Shown here piece after piece: positions 37,675 through 46,851 of a stretch of DNA of 64,000 nt. Below the pieces are notes generated by a model. The model saw only the letters and a list, made by a program, of their open reading frames with translations. It was not told the origin of the DNA and searched no databases. Positions within the stretch are counted from its first letter, which is position 1. Each line of letters begins with the position of its first letter. The stretch is from Allobosea sp. AAP35 (GTDB taxonomy: Bacteria > Pseudomonadota > Alphaproteobacteria > Rhizobiales > Beijerinckiaceae): assembly GCF_001295925.1 (NCBI RefSeq), contig NZ_LJHQ01000037.1, positions 124,001 through 188,000 on the forward strand. The letters run 5' to 3'. Position numbers and translations under genes: made by a program.

Positions 37675-39396
37675 ATGACAAGCATCGCCATCGTCGGTAC
37701 CGGGCCCAGTGCGATCTACGCGCTCCAGGCGCTTCTGGCATGCCGCCGTCCGCTCACCGTCACGCTGTTCGAGGCAGGCGACATCGCCGGTGTCGGGACG
37801 CCGTACGATCCGCGCCAGAACACCATCGAGATGCTGGCCAATATCGCCAGCGTCGAGATCCCGCCGGTCGGCGTGACATTGCTCGACTACCTGCGGCAAT
37901 GCGATGCCGCTGCGCTGGCCCGGATCGGCGTCGATCCCGATGCTTTGGGCGAGCGCGAATTCTATCCGCGCATCGCGCTCGGCGCCTATTATCAGGACCG
38001 TCTTGAGGCGTTGGTCGCCTCAGCCGAGGAGGCTGGGCACGCTGTCCGAATCCTGACGCGGCATCGTGTCGTCGATGTGGTTCCGACGGGCGCCGGCATC
38101 GATATCCGCTATAGCGCGGCAGGCAGCGGGCCGCGCAGCATGCAGGCCGACAAGGTCATCCTGGCGACAGGGCATGTCGTGCCGGCGAGCGGCGCTGCCG
38201 CGTCCCTCCATGCCACGGGCGGGCTCGATAGCGCGCATGCCATCGGCATCTTCGGTTCGTCCTTGTCGGCAATCGATATCGCGGTGTCGGTCGCGACCGC
38301 ACGCGGCCGCTTCGTCGAGGATCGCTACATCCGCGATGCGGATATTCCCCCCTTCACGCTGACGATGATGTCGCGCGGCGGCAGGCTGCCCGAGGCAGAT
38401 TTCTTCTGTCCGCTTCCCGCCGAGGCCGCGGCTGGCTTCACTGAGGACGATGTGGCGGAACTGGTGCAGGCTGCCCGCCCTGGGACCGTTTTGGAAACGG
38501 TGTTTGCGCGTTTTGCCAGACTGCTTGCGCAGGCCGACCCTGACTATGCGACCCGTATCGGCCTCGACGGCCTGACGGCCGACAGCTTCGCGACGGCCTA
38601 TTTCGGCGAGCGTGATCGACATGCACCGTTTGCATGGGCGCGGCACAATCTCGCGGAGGCCGAACGGAATCAGTGCGGGGGCCATGTCGTGGCCTGGCGC
38701 TATGCGATCCTGCGCAGCCACGAGCCTTTCGCGCTGTGCCTCGATGCACTCACGCCCGACGAGCGCGACCGCTTCAATGCAGGTCTGAAGCGGGTTTTTG
38801 CGGATAATTACGCGGCCGTGCCGCCGCTCTCGATCAAGCGGCTGATCGCCCTGCATGACGCGGGCGTGCTGACGGTGGTCAAGCTGCCGGAGGGCTACAC
38901 CGTCGAGACCGACGAGCACACCGGGCTTTCCCGCATCGGCGGCGGGGAGAGCGACCTCGTTTTCGATCGCATCGTCGATGCACGCGGCCTTGCGCCCGCC
39001 GACGAAGACAAGTTCCCGTTCCCGACGCTGCGCATGGTGCTGATGGCCAATCGCGATCTCGATGAGGAGCGCGAGGGCGATGCGGTTCGCGTGGACGTCG
39101 ATTATAGGCTGACCCGGGGTATCAATCCGCTGCGCGAGGTCTGGTGCCTGAGCCTGCCGTTCCTGCTGGATCGGAAGCCGTTCATCCAGGGGCTGACCAG
39201 CGCAGCCGAAATGGGGCGAGCGGCCGCCGAAGCGATCATTGGCGATCTCGAAGGGCCAAAACCCGAGGATTCGAGCCAGCTCGACGATCTCATCGAGATC
39301 ATCGCGTCGACGCAGCCCATCATCCTCGCCGACAGCGCCGTGATGCTCGCGCCGCGGTCAGGTTCAGACGCCGCGTCCTCGCCGGGCAGCCGATAG
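37675..39396 (+). CDS. FAD/NAD(P)-binding protein (NAD_binding_9 type)
   Basis: A 573-residue flavoprotein. The N-terminal dinucleotide motif is IAIVGTGPSAIYAL, with FEAGDIAGVGTPYDP after it, and a central NAD-type Rossmann (AIGIFGSSLSAIDIAV). The family, often annotated as hydroxyacylglutathione-hydrolase-like or SidA-like oxidoreductase, is poorly characterised. CAGGAG precedes the ATG. It ends 32 bp from the convergent ethylene-receptor-like kinase gene. A stress promoter upstream puts it with the neighbouring stress genes. Substrate unknown. Confidence 0.8.
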   Translation: MTSIAIVGTGPSAIYALQALLACRRPLTVTLFEAGDIAGVGTPYDPRQNTIEMLANIASVEIPPVGVTLLDYLRQCDAAALARIGVDPDALGEREFYPRIALGAYYQDRLEALVASAEEAGHAVRILTRHRVVDVVPTGAGIDIRYSAAGSGPRSMQADKVILATGHVVPASGAAASLHATGGLDSAHAIGIFGSSLSAIDIAVSVATARGRFVEDRYIRDADIPPFTLTMMSRGGRLPEADFFCPLPAEAAAGFTEDDVAELVQAARPGTVLETVFARFARLLAQADPDYATRIGLDGLTADSFATAYFGERDRHAPFAWARHNLAEAERNQCGGHVVAWRYAILRSHEPFALCLDALTPDERDRFNAGLKRVFADNYAAVPPLSIKRLIALHDAGVLTVVKLPEGYTVETDEHTGLSRIGGGESDLVFDRIVDARGLAPADEDKFPFPTLRMVLMANRDLDEEREGDAVRVDVDYRLTRGINPLREVWCLSLPFLLDRKPFIQGLTSAAEMGRAAAEAIIGDLEGPKPEDSSQLDDLIEIIASTQPIILADSAVMLAPRSGSDAASSPGSR

Positions 39397-39428
39397 CCGC
39401 TCCCGGACGATCGTCGTATAGCCACCGG

Positions 39429-40472
39429 TCAGGCGAGCCGGTCGACGAGGTCCTGCTCGGCAAAGCGCAGCGTGAAGACCGTGCCTGTCCCGGCATCGGA
39501 GCGCCATTGCGTCTGCGCACCGAGCTGGATCGCCAATGTCCGGATCAGGGTGTCGCCGATGCCGCTGCGCCGATCGCTGGCGAAGCCTGTGCCGTTGTCG
39601 GACACGGTGATCGCCCGGTCGCCATCACTTGCATCCAGATGGATGGCGATCAGCCCGGGGCGGTCGTTGGGAAAGCCGTGGCGGAGGGCATTGGCCAGAA
39701 CCTCGTGGAGGATCAGGGCAAATGATGTGGCATGGTCCAGCGGAACGTCGAAATCGTCGCCTGTGACCTTCATCTCGATTCCGTCCCGGCCGAGCGAATG
39801 CGTCAGCGAGCGGATGAGCAGTTCGATGAACGGGCGGGCGCGCAAGGCCGAGGAGCCGACATCCTGCAGCTGCGCATGCACGGCCGCCATCGCCTCGACA
39901 CGATCCCGCAGCGACCGCAACTCCGCGACTGAACCGGGTGAGGCCCGGCGGATATGCAGGCTGACCAGACTGGCGGTCACCTGCAGGTTGTTCTTCACCC
40001 GGTGGTGGACCTCGCGCAGCAGGACGCGCTCATAGGACAACGCCCGCTGCAGATCCGCGGTCGCGGTTTCCACCGCCTCTTCGAGGCGCCGCTTGGTGTC
40101 GGCCGGCGAGGCGTGCTGCAGGATCCTGGGCAGGAGGAAGGTGAAGGCCGCGGCGGTGATCAGCGACACCACTGCCGTTCCCACCATGATCGAAAGCGCA
40201 AACCAGTTATGGGGCGACCTTGAGGTCACCGCATGCGCGGCATGAACGAGGTGGCTCAATCCGCAGGCGACGATGAACACGACGAAGCCGGCCCAGAGCC
40301 AGCGGAACGGCAGCTCGTTGCGCCAGCGAGCGAACACCACCGCCATGACGATGGGAATCCAGAAATAGGCGATCGCGACCCCGAGATTCGCAAGGATCGT
40401 GATCTCGCGCCAGTTGGCGGGAGCAGCATCGGACGTGCAGATCGCGTACAGGAACTGCAACCACTCGATCAT
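39429..40472 (-). CDS. Histidine kinase with an ethylene-receptor-like membrane domain
   Basis: A 347-residue kinase. Residues 20-120 hold three membrane helices that align with the Arabidopsis ETR1 ethylene-binding domain: AIAYFWIP, FRWLWAGFVVFIVACGLSH and GTAVVS. The copper ligands C65 and H69 correspond to C70 and H74, and Y32 and P36 to Y36 and P40, with one inserted residue between TM1 and TM2. D25 is N29 and K91 is M96. A linker leads to a HisKA_2 domain (phospho-His H157 in REVHHRVKNNLQV) and a HATPase_c domain (HEVLANALRHGF, DNGTGF). No receiver or partner regulator is adjacent. Binding of ethylene is inference. Confidence 0.85.
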   Translation of the reverse strand: MIEWLQFLYAICTSDAAPANWREITILANLGVAIAYFWIPIVMAVVFARWRNELPFRWLWAGFVVFIVACGLSHLVHAAHAVTSRSPHNWFALSIMVGTAVVSLITAAAFTFLLPRILQHASPADTKRRLEEAVETATADLQRALSYERVLLREVHHRVKNNLQVTASLVSLHIRRASPGSVAELRSLRDRVEAMAAVHAQLQDVGSSALRARPFIELLIRSLTHSLGRDGIEMKVTGDDFDVPLDHATSFALILHEVLANALRHGFPNDRPGLIAIHLDASDGDRAITVSDNGTGFASDRRSGIGDTLIRTLAIQLGAQTQWRSDAGTGTVFTLRFAEQDLVDRLA

Positions 40473-40842
40473 CTCGGGCTCCGCGGCCTTGACCGGCCCG
40501 CCATTGTGAATGTGAAGCTCGGGCGTCTCGTCGTCGCCATCTGCAAAAGTCGGCTCGCTTCAGTTTGGTTCCAGAAAGGAATGCGGCCAAAAGTCCGCCA
40601 GATCAAACGCATCCGCCAGGTTGGTCCTCCGGGAAGAGGGCCGACGGCGGCGCGCGGGTCGCCACACGCCTTGCCGCGCCTTCCTTCACGCGACCGCGGC
40701 GACAGGCTGCGGTCTGTGATGAACCATGTCGCAGCCGCTGCCAAGTCGGCACGTGCACCGCATGCGCGCCGAACCTTTTGCACCTCACCGGGTTTTTCCT
40801 TCCGGCCGTCTTTGGGCCAGGGAGACAAGGGAGACGCGCATC
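40473..40842. other. 370-bp divergent intergenic region
   Basis: This is the only gap over 300 bp. I see no convincing ORF; the open frames in it are extensions of antisense frames. It carries the upstream region of the ethylene-receptor-like kinase (minus) and, near its right end, a degenerate EcfG-like promoter for the SpoIIAA-like gene (plus). A GTTCC half-site at 40568-40572 lacks a matching -10. Confidence 0.6.
40770..40794 (+). promoter_or_regulatory. Weak EcfG-like promoter for the SpoIIAA-like gene
   Basis: CGAAC (40770-40774), 16-bp spacer, GGTT (40791-40794), 48 bp before the ATG. One mismatch in the -35. Confidence 0.35.
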
Positions 40843-41247
40843 ATGACGGATATCGCACCGAACCATTCGATCCAGCAGCAGCCTGGTGATCGGCCCGACC
40901 TGCTGATCTTCGAGATCGTCGCCAAGATCACGGAAGCCGACATCGAATGGATGGCCGCCCGGGTCCAGACCGCGTTCGATACGGTCGAGACGATCGATAT
41001 GCTGATCATCATGCGCCATTTCGAAGGGGCGGAGCTTGGCGCCATCTTCGACGCGGAGGCGATGAAGGCGCAGATGCGGTCGCTGCGCCATGTCCGCCGT
41101 TACGGCGTTGTGGGGGCGCCGTTCTGGGCGAAGGCGATGATCAATCTGTTCAGCCCGCTGACGCCGGTGGAGGAAAAGACCTTTTCGCTTGAGGAGGAGG
41201 CGCAGGCCCGCATCTGGATTTCGGCCCCTCACCCGGTGTCGCCGTAA
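40843..41247 (+). CDS. SpoIIAA-like (STAS/SEC14-type) protein
   Basis: A 134-residue protein: DLLIFEIVAKITEADIEWMAARVQTAFDTVETIDMLIIMRHFEGAELGAIF, then VGAPFWAKAMINLFSPL. This is the pattern of the SpoIIAA-like family (a STAS-like alpha/beta fold) widespread in proteobacteria, with no known ligand. I chose the ATG at 40843 preceded by GGAG; the frame from 40726 extends into an intergenic region. It lies 12 bp before the glycosylase gene, so the two may form an operon. Confidence 0.8.
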   Translation: MTDIAPNHSIQQQPGDRPDLLIFEIVAKITEADIEWMAARVQTAFDTVETIDMLIIMRHFEGAELGAIFDAEAMKAQMRSLRHVRRYGVVGAPFWAKAMINLFSPLTPVEEKTFSLEEEAQARIWISAPHPVSP

Positions 41248-41259
41248 TCGGGACAAGGC

Positions 41260-41922
41260 GTGCTCCTGATCGAGATGTCCGGTTCCAACGGTTTCACTTT
41301 GCCTGTCTTGACCGCTGCCGAGCCGGCGGACCGCCTGGACCGTCGCTTCTTCGCGCGGCCGGCCGATCTCGTCGCCCGCGAATTGATCGGATGCAGCCTG
41401 ATTTTCAAAGGTGTCGGCGGCGTCATCGTCGAAACCGAAGCTTATGACGACCAGGACCCGGCGTCCCACAGTGCCCGGGGGCCGACCGCGCGCAACCGCA
41501 GCATGTTCGGCCCGCCGGGCCATGCCTATCTCTACCGATCTTACGGGCTGCACTGGTGCTTCAACATCGTGTGCGGCGTCAGCCCAGGCGCTGGGGTTCT
41601 GGTACGCGCGCTGCATCCGGTCACCGGGATTATCGCGATGCGGCAGCGACGCGGCGACGGCCCCGACACGAAGCTCTGCGCGGGGCCGGGGCGGCTGTGC
41701 GCCGCGCTCGGCCTCGACGGTGCCTGGGACGGCCATGATTTGAGCCAGCCACCTTTCGCATTGCTGGCCGCCACCGAGAGACAGGATGTGCTGGCCGGCC
41801 CCCGTATCGGCATCTCGCGCGCGGTCGATGTGCCATGGCGCTTCGGGCTCGCCGGCTCGCCCTGTCTGAGCCGGCCGTTCGGCCGCTTCGTGAAACTGCC
41901 ACCGGGTGATCTTGCTCCCTGA
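41260..41922 (+). CDS. Alkyladenine (3-methyladenine) DNA glycosylase
   Basis: A 220-residue AAG/MPG-type glycosylase for excision of alkylated and deaminated purines. Marks: RRFFARPADLVARELIGCSL, the active-site Glu in VGGVIVETEAYDD, the intercalating Tyr region HAYLYRSYGLHWCFN and KLCAGPGRLCAALGL. The start could be GTG at 41260 (AAGG just before) or ATG at 41275; I give the longer. It is the second base excision repair enzyme in the window, besides exonuclease III. Confidence 0.93.
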   Translation: MLLIEMSGSNGFTLPVLTAAEPADRLDRRFFARPADLVARELIGCSLIFKGVGGVIVETEAYDDQDPASHSARGPTARNRSMFGPPGHAYLYRSYGLHWCFNIVCGVSPGAGVLVRALHPVTGIIAMRQRRGDGPDTKLCAGPGRLCAALGLDGAWDGHDLSQPPFALLAATERQDVLAGPRIGISRAVDVPWRFGLAGSPCLSRPFGRFVKLPPGDLAP

Positions 41923-41991
41923 ATGCCGAACGCCGCCGGCTTGGAGGCCGGCGGCGGACATGGTGGCGATCGGCGGTGGGCAAAAACCCGG

Positions 41992-43164
41992 TTACGGGGT
42001 CATCACAACCTTGATGCAGCCATCGGTCTTGTCGCGGAACTTCTCGTAGAGCCCCGGCCCCTCTTCGAGCGTCGCGCGATGCGTGATGACGAAGGTCGGA
42101 TCGATCTCGCCATCAAGGATCTTCTCGAGCAGCGGGGCGAGATAGCGGTGGGTGTGTGTCTGCCCGGTGCGGATGGTGATGCCCTTGTTCATCAGCGCGC
42201 CGAAGGGCAGCTTGTCGAGAAAGCCGACATAGACGCCCGGCACCGAAAGGGTGCCGCCCTTGCGGCAGGACATGATCGCCTCACGCAGGACATGGGGCCT
42301 GTCGGTGCCGAGGAACATCGCCGCCTTGACCTTGTCGACCACGGCATCGACCGACCCACCCGCATGGGCTTCGGCGCCGACCGCGTCGATGCAGCGATCG
42401 GGACCGCGGCCCTTGGTCATCTCCATCAACCGGTCATAGACATCGACCTCGTCGAAGTTGATGAGTTCGGCCTTGCCATAGGTCGCCGCCATCTGCAGCC
42501 GCTCGGGAACATTGTCGATCGCAATGACGCGGCCGGCCCCGAGCATCCAGGCGGATTGCATCGCGAACTGGCCGACCGGGCCGCAGCCCCAGACAGCGAC
42601 GGTGTCGCCAGGCTCGATCTCGGCGTTCTCGGCTGCCATGTAGCCGGTTGGGAAGATGTCCGACAGAAACAGGACCTGCTCGTCGGGAATGCCGTCGGGG
42701 ATCTTGATCGGTCCGACATCGGCGAAAGGCACGCGCAAAAACTCGGCCTGGCCGCCGGCATAGCCACCCAGCATATGGGAATAGCCGAACAGCCCGGATG
42801 GCGAATGGCCCATGGCCTTGCGGGCCATTTCGGCATTGGGGTTGGAGCGGTCGCAAAGCGAGAACATCGACTTCTTGCAGAAGAAGCATTCGCCGCAGGC
42901 AATGTTGAACGGCACCACAACGCGATCGCCGACCTTCAGCTTGGTGACGCCGGAGCCGACCTCGACGACTTCGCCCATGGTCTCGTGGCCAAGGATATCG
43001 CCGCTTTCCATGGTCGGCATGTAGCCGTCAAAGAGATGCAGGTCCGAACCGCAGATCGCGCAGGAGGTCACCTTGATGACGACGTCGCCCGCGTCCTGGA
43101 TGGTCGGATCGGGGACGGTGTCGCAGCGGATATCGCCTTTGCCGTGCCAGCAGAGAGCTTTCAT
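41992..43164 (-). CDS. Zinc-dependent alcohol dehydrogenase (formaldehyde-dehydrogenase-like)
   Basis: A 390-residue medium-chain dehydrogenase: catalytic zinc Cys in [26 protein letters not shown], the structural zinc four-Cys loop ([20 protein letters not shown]) and the NAD motif [13 protein letters not shown]. It resembles glutathione-independent formaldehyde dehydrogenases, with their long insertion near residue 110-140 and 260-300. The substrate is probably an aldehyde or alcohol. The ATG at 43164 has a Shine-Dalgarno-like GAAGGA upstream. An EcfG-like promoter is 35 bp upstream, so it is stress-linked. Confidence 0.92.
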   Translation of the reverse strand: MKALCWHGKGDIRCDTVPDPTIQDAGDVVIKVTSCAICGSDLHLFDGYMPTMESGDILGHETMGEVVEVGSGVTKLKVGDRVVVPFNIACGECFFCKKSMFSLCDRSNPNAEMARKAMGHSPSGLFGYSHMLGGYAGGQAEFLRVPFADVGPIKIPDGIPDEQVLFLSDIFPTGYMAAENAEIEPGDTVAVWGCGPVGQFAMQSAWMLGAGRVIAIDNVPERLQMAATYGKAELINFDEVDVYDRLMEMTKGRGPDRCIDAVGAEAHAGGSVDAVVDKVKAAMFLGTDRPHVLREAIMSCRKGGTLSVPGVYVGFLDKLPFGALMNKGITIRTGQTHTHRYLAPLLEKILDGEIDPTFVITHRATLEEGPGLYEKFRDKTDGCIKVVMTP

Positions 43165-43198
43165 ATGTTTGGGTCCTTCACGGGCCCCCCCAGCCGTG

Positions 43199-43223
43199 AA
43201 CGTGGCCGGCTTGCAGACGTTCC
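43199..43223 (-). promoter_or_regulatory. EcfG-like promoter for the zinc alcohol dehydrogenase
   Basis: Minus-strand GGAAC (43223-43219), 16-bp spacer, CGTT (43202-43199), 34 bp before the start codon. Confidence 0.6.
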
Positions 43224-43268
43224 GGTCGGATGGGGCTTTTGCACTGGCCCGTCACCGTCTGTCCTTGG

Positions 43269-43293
43269 GGAACATCTGTCATGGCTGGCCGTA
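43269..43293 (+). promoter_or_regulatory. Weak EcfG-like promoter for the L,D-transpeptidase
   Basis: GGAAC (43269-43273), 16-bp spacer, CGTA (43290-43293), 33 bp before the ATG at 43327. The -10 is one base off CGTT. Confidence 0.35.
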
Positions 43294-43326
43294 TAGTGGG
43301 CACCACGTCAGGCTGCCGGAGCATTC

Positions 43327-44325
43327 ATGAACATCGCGATGTCACCAAAGGCCAGCCTGCTGCTGTCGCTGATCGCCGCGATCTGGGCGGGATCGGCTCT
43401 GCCGGCGCTGGCGATCACGGCTGCCGAGATCAATGCCGTGACCTTTGCCGACCGGAACCGGCAACAGGCCGAGGGTCCCGATCCCTTCATCGTCAAGGCG
43501 CAGGTCCTCTTGAGCCGGCGCAGTGTCTCGCCCGGTGTCATCGATGGTCTCGACGGCGAGAACTTCCGCAAGGCGGTGGCTCAGTTCCGGCGCCAGCAGC
43601 GGCTGCCGGCGGGCGACGAACTCGACGAATTGGCCTGGCTCGGCCTCGGCGGCGAGACCTCCGTCGACGTCATCGCGACCTATGCGCTGACCGAGCAGGA
43701 TGTCGCCTATGACTATGTCGCCGAAGTCCCGCGCGATTACGCGGAGCAGGCGCAGATGAAGCGGCTGTCCTATACCAGCCCGCCGGAGATGCTGGGAGAG
43801 CGCTTTCACATGAGCGAGGCGCTGCTCGTCGCGCTCAATCCCGGTGAGGGCTTTGGGACTGCCGGGACCCCTATCCTTGTCGCCTCGGGGTTGCGCACGC
43901 CCGAAAAGGGCGTTGCGGCGCGGATCGATGCCGTGAAGAGCACGGGTATGGTGCTGGTCTTCGGAGCGGCGGGTCAGGTGCTCGCAAGTTATCCCGCTAC
44001 GATCGGCAGCGACGACACGCCTTCGCCCTCGGGCGAATTCACCATCGAGCGCGTCGTGCGCAATCCGAACTACACCTACAATCCCGAGAAGAACTTCCAG
44101 CAGGGTCGAAATACCAAAGTGCTGGTTCTGCCTCCCGGTCCTAACGGGCCTGTCGGCACGGTCTGGATCGCGCTGTCGAAGCCGACCTTCGGCATTCACG
44201 GCACTCCCGAGCCGGCGAAGGTCAGCAAGACCAATTCGCATGGTTGCGTCCGTCTGACCAATTGGGATGCGCAGGAACTGGCCGATCTGGTGACCGTCGG
44301 CGTGCCGGTTCGCTTCGTCGATTGA
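43327..44325 (+). CDS. Periplasmic L,D-transpeptidase (YkuD domain, peptidoglycan-binding)
   Basis: A 332-residue exported protein with a signal peptide (SLLLSLIAAIWAGSALPALA). Residues ~50-105 look like a peptidoglycan-binding module (AQVLLSRRSVSPGVIDGLDGENFRKAVAQFRRQ). The YkuD catalytic domain (~200-330) has the motif HGTPEPAKVSKTNSHGCVRL with the nucleophile Cys. It forms 3-3 cross-links in peptidoglycan or links proteins to it. The SemiSWEET gene starts 9 bp downstream. One of two L,D-transpeptidases in the window. Confidence 0.93.
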   Translation: MNIAMSPKASLLLSLIAAIWAGSALPALAITAAEINAVTFADRNRQQAEGPDPFIVKAQVLLSRRSVSPGVIDGLDGENFRKAVAQFRRQQRLPAGDELDELAWLGLGGETSVDVIATYALTEQDVAYDYVAEVPRDYAEQAQMKRLSYTSPPEMLGERFHMSEALLVALNPGEGFGTAGTPILVASGLRTPEKGVAARIDAVKSTGMVLVFGAAGQVLASYPATIGSDDTPSPSGEFTIERVVRNPNYTYNPEKNFQQGRNTKVLVLPPGPNGPVGTVWIALSKPTFGIHGTPEPAKVSKTNSHGCVRLTNWDAQELADLVTVGVPVRFVD

Positions 44326-44334
44326 AACGAGACC

Positions 44335-44631
44335 ATGGACGTCATCCCGCTGATCGGATACCTCGCGGCAGCCTGCTCGGTCACGAGCTTCGTGCCGCAG
44401 GCCTATAAGATCATCCGCACGCGCGACACTACAGCCCTGTCACCACCGATGTATGCCTTGACGACAACCGGCTTCCTGCTCTGGACCGTCTATGGCATCG
44501 GGCAGGGGCAATGGCCGCTGATCCTGACCAATGCGATCTGCTTCGTCCTGGCTGCCTTCATACTGGTGATGACGCTGCTCCCGGCAACGAAGAAGGATGC
44601 CGTAGCGGATGCGCTGACACCGCAGGACTGA
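44335..44631 (+). CDS. SemiSWEET sugar transporter
   Basis: A 98-residue membrane protein with a PQ-loop: IGYLAAACSVTSFVPQAYKIIRTRDTTALSPP, then TTTGFLLWTVYGIGQGQW and NAICFVLAAFILVMTLL. Three membrane helices and the PQ motif are diagnostic for SemiSWEET, which dimerises to carry sugars down a gradient. It starts 9 bp after the L,D-transpeptidase and is probably co-transcribed. The sugar is unknown. Confidence 0.93.
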   Translation: MDVIPLIGYLAAACSVTSFVPQAYKIIRTRDTTALSPPMYALTTTGFLLWTVYGIGQGQWPLILTNAICFVLAAFILVMTLLPATKKDAVADALTPQD

Positions 44632-44696
44632 TCGGCCGCACGATCGCGTGCTGGGCTCGCCCAAGCGTCTCAGCGCAAAAACGCGGCGATCCCGCC

Positions 44697-45854
44697 TTAT
44701 CGGGCTGGCGCGGGGCGCTGTGCCTCGACATCATCGGCGTCATCGCGTTCTGGCGGGGATAAAGTGCGGTCCGGCGTGCGGGGCGGCCGTCCCCGCATGA
44801 CATAGCTGTCGTGCCGTGGAGCCGTGGTCAGCTGCTCGACCCTGTCGTGGAAGGGTGAGAGCACGCAGACGGGGTCGGTGTTGCGGGCATCGCCGGTCAG
44901 CGCCATCGCCTGGCAGCGGCAGCCGCCGAAATCGATCTCGCGCCGGTCGCAGCTCCGGCAGGGCTCCACCATCCAGTCGGTGCCCCGAAAGGCGGCGAAG
45001 GCGGGCGAGCCGTGCCAGATCTCATCGAGGGCGTGTTCGCGAACGGACCAGAAGGACAGGCCCGGGATCGATTGCGCGGCATGGCAGGGCAGCACCAGCC
45101 CGCGCGGCGTGACGTTGAGCGATTGCCGGCCCCAGCCATTCATGCAGGGCTTCGGGTAGCGGGCAAAGTGATCGGGCGGGACATAGTCGATGGTGATGTC
45201 GCGTGCGGTGCGCTCGCGCAGGGCGGGGAGTTGTTCGCGCGCGGCCAGTGCGTCGGCGAGGTCGGGCATCAGCGCCTCGCGGTTGCGGGCAGCCCAGCCA
45301 TAATACTGCGCATGGGCAAGCTCGACCCGCCCCGCACCCATGGCGATCACCTCATCGACCAGGGCGCTCATGCTGGCGATATTGCCCCGGTGCAGCACGG
45401 CATTGACCGTGAGCGGCAGACCGGCGTCGATGACCCAGGCGGCAAAATCGCGCTTGCGCTGGTGCGAGCCGCGCAAGCCCGCAATGCGATCGGCGTTTGC
45501 GGCCCCGACATCCTGGACGGAGAGCTGGACATGGTCGAGGCCCGCTTGTGCCAGTTCCGACAGACGCGCCTTGTCGAGGCCGATGCCCGAGGTGATGAGG
45601 TTGGTGTAAAGGCCAAGCTGCGCTGCGGCTGCGACGAGTTCGACGAGATCATGTCGCGCCGCCGGTTCGCCGCCGGAGAGGTGCAGCTGCAGGATGCCCA
45701 GCGCCGCCGCCTGTTCGAAGACGCGAATCCAGTCGGCCGTCGCCAGTTCGTCGGCCTTGCGGTCGAGTTCGAGCGGGTTCGAGCAATAGGGACAGGCAAG
45801 CGGGCAGCGATGGGTGAGCTCGGCCAGCAATGCGAAGGGGGCTGGCGCGGTCAC
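44697..45854 (-). CDS. pqqE: PQQ biosynthesis radical SAM protein PqqE
   Basis: A 385-residue radical SAM enzyme that joins the Glu and Tyr side chains of PqqA. The SAM cluster Cys are C17, C21 and C24 ([11 protein letters not shown]), and the C-terminal SPASM region has cysteines in [29 protein letters not shown] and [22 protein letters not shown] chose GTG at 45854, which overlaps the pqqD stop as GTGA; the frame open to 46190 is antisense extension. The C-terminal ~35 residues (Arg/Asp/Pro-rich) look like a non-conserved tail. Confidence 0.95.
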   Translation of the reverse strand: MTAPAPFALLAELTHRCPLACPYCSNPLELDRKADELATADWIRVFEQAAALGILQLHLSGGEPAARHDLVELVAAAAQLGLYTNLITSGIGLDKARLSELAQAGLDHVQLSVQDVGAANADRIAGLRGSHQRKRDFAAWVIDAGLPLTVNAVLHRGNIASMSALVDEVIAMGAGRVELAHAQYYGWAARNREALMPDLADALAAREQLPALRERTARDITIDYVPPDHFARYPKPCMNGWGRQSLNVTPRGLVLPCHAAQSIPGLSFWSVREHALDEIWHGSPAFAAFRGTDWMVEPCRSCDRREIDFGGCRCQAMALTGDARNTDPVCVLSPFHDRVEQLTTAPRHDSYVMRGRPPRTPDRTLSPPERDDADDVEAQRPAPAR

Positions 45855-46126
45855 GGTCGTTCCACCAGGCGGCGCGTCACGAGATCGTCGATCAGGGCGC
45901 TGGCCTCCCGCTCGATGCGGCCGCGATCGACCGCGTAGCGGGACGCGAGGACATCGACGATATCGGCAAGGCTGCGCTGCCCGTCGCAGAGTTCGAGAAT
46001 GGCCGCCGATGACGCGTTGACGCGCAGCACATGTTCGGGAGCAAGCAGATTGAACCCGCCCCGGACCCGGTCGATTTGCAGGCGAACCCCCCTGGCGAGT
46101 TTCGGGCGAGAGTCCGCCGTGATCAT
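45851..46126 (-). CDS. pqqD: PQQ biosynthesis peptide chaperone PqqD
   Basis: A 91-residue winged-helix protein that presents PqqA to Pqq[46 protein letters not shown], then [14 protein letters not shown]. It is separate from pqqC, unlike the PqqCD fusions of some methylotrophs. The ATG at 46126 overlaps the pqqC stop as ATGA. Normal length. Confidence 0.93.
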   Translation of the reverse strand: MITADSRPKLARGVRLQIDRVRGGFNLLAPEHVLRVNASSAAILELCDGQRSLADIVDVLASRYAVDRGRIEREASALIDDLVTRRLVERP

Positions 46127-46851
46127 AACGCCGCCCGGAAGGCGCCCGGCGGCGTCTGGCCGCCTTCGCCATAGGCATGATCGAGCGCATCCAGCATCGC
46201 CCAGAGCACGTCGCATTTGAATTCGAGTGCCGCGATCACCGCCTGCTGGTCGGCCGGCGTCACGGCGTGGGCGGTGACATAGGCCAGGGCGCTTTCGACA
46301 TCGCGCGAGGCCTGTTGCGGCCGCTGCGTGAAATAGCTCAGGCTCTCGGCGCTGACGAAATCGTAATGCGCCAGCATCCCGGCGACGCGCGTCTTGATCA
46401 CCTGTGGCGAAAACAATTCGGTCAGGGACGACGCCACCGCCTCCAGCAAAGGGCGCTCTCGGACGAAGCCGATATAGGCACCGACCGCAAAGCGCGTCGC
46501 CGGCAGAACGCCCTTGAAGGCGATCACATCCGCCCGGGCGAAGCCCAGGCTCTCGCAGAGCCGCAGCCAGCGCTCGATTCCGCCCTCGCCATCGGCGCCC
46601 CCGTCATGATCGACGAGGCGCTGGCGCCAGTCGCGCCGCAGCGCCGGATCGTCAAGCCGCGCGATCAGGCTGGCGTCCTTGCGCGGGATCGCGGCCTGAT
46701 AGGCATAGCGATTCAAGGCCCAGGCCTGGACCTCGGTCCTGCTGCAGCGGCCGGCATGAAGCCGCAGATGAAATGGGTGCTTGTCGTGATAGCGCCGGGC
46801 TCCGACCTCGCGCAGCGCATCCAGCAGGGCTTCCGGCGACAGCAGGGTCAC
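46123..46851 (-). CDS. pqqC: Pyrroloquinoline-quinone synthase PqqC
   Basis: A 242-residue helical oxidase performing the last ring closure and oxidation in PQQ synthesis. Marks: [58 protein letters not shown] and [17 protein letters not shown]. It starts with GTG at 46851 as a GTGA overlap with pqqB. All active-site segments are present. Confidence 0.95.
   Translation of the reverse strand: MTLLSPEALLDALREVGARRYHDKHPFHLRLHAGRCSRTEVQAWALNRYAYQAAIPRKDASLIARLDDPALRRDWRQRLVDHDGGADGEGGIERWLRLCESLGFARADVIAFKGVLPATRFAVGAYIGFVRERPLLEAVASSLTELFSPQVIKTRVAGMLAHYDFVSAESLSYFTQRPQQASRDVESALAYVTAHAVTPADQQAVIAALEFKCDVLWAMLDALDHAYGEGGQTPPGAFRAAL

Noticed and set aside
40603-41961. A 452-codon minus-strand frame
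   Set aside because: It runs antisense through the SpoIIAA-like and glycosylase genes, which have clear family motifs.
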